Source: Kiritimatiellia bacterium (GTDB lineage Bacteria; Verrucomicrobiota; Kiritimatiellia; B70-G9). Taken from it: 5,587 bases of DNA. The position numbers and the translations under genes were made by a program. The stretch is from assembly GCA_012961745.1 (NCBI GenBank), contig DTYT01000110.1, positions 1 to 5,587 of the forward strand. Reading direction: 5' to 3'. This document shows positions 5,536-5,587 of this stretch, piece by piece; positions within the stretch are counted from its first letter, which is position 1, and each line of letters opens with the position of its first letter. Under the pieces are notes generated by a model. The model worked only from the letters and a program-made list of their open reading frames with translations, was not told where the DNA came from and searched no databases.

Positions 5536-5587
5536 CGATTTCGCCCAAAACCGATAAAACTCGCGGGGCGGGCGGCATTTCCCCCCA

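Noticed and set aside
5512..5587. Possible gene start (GTG at 5512) running off the right edge
   Set aside because: The frame is open for only 25 codons, has no ribosome site at the right distance, and overlaps the AT-rich palindrome. It cannot be judged without more sequence.

Overview
The window is GC-rich (roughly 60-65% by eye) and densely coding. It carries four protein genes and no RNA gene, insertion sequence or CRISPR array that I can support. The OmpA-family porin with thrombospondin type-3 calcium repeats, the short FmdB zinc-ribbon protein, the strong GGAGG ribosome sites and the sigma-70-like promoter candidates together suggest a Gram-negative bacterium. A GC-rich gammaproteobacterium or a relative is my best guess; the DUF763 gene, a family also common in archaea, does not contradict this. 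No genus can be named from the sequence.

Layout. Three genes lie on the minus strand in the order of transcription: a stand-alone GH94 (glycosyltransferase-36 type) sugar phosphorylase (4139 to 1758), then an OmpA/TSP3 outer-membrane protein (1638 to 346), then a small FmdB-family zinc ribbon (303 to 52). The first gap is 119 bp and holds a terminator-like GC hairpin cluster, a promoter candidate and a small palindrome, so the OmpA gene probably has its own transcription unit. FmdB begins 42 nt after OmpA and is probably its passenger. On the plus strand, a DUF763 gene (4378-5502) is divergent from GH94 across a 238-bp control region.

The divergent region is the richest regulatory stretch. 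It holds a 20-bp dyad closely resembling an ideal LacI-type operator, placed on the predicted GH94 start of transcription. It also holds a good -35/-10 pair for DUF763 and, in conflict with that promoter, a 9-codon leader ORF with a strong Shine-Dalgarno whose stop overlaps the DUF763 start codon.

Functionally the genes do not form one obvious pathway. GH94 would act in the cytoplasm on a beta-linked glucan or oligosaccharide using phosphate. OmpA/TSP3 would link the outer membrane to peptidoglycan. FmdB and DUF763 have no established role here. I see no clear signature of an unknown multi-gene system. The points most worth checking are the GH94 specificity and its LacI-like operator, and the unusual DUF763 start region.
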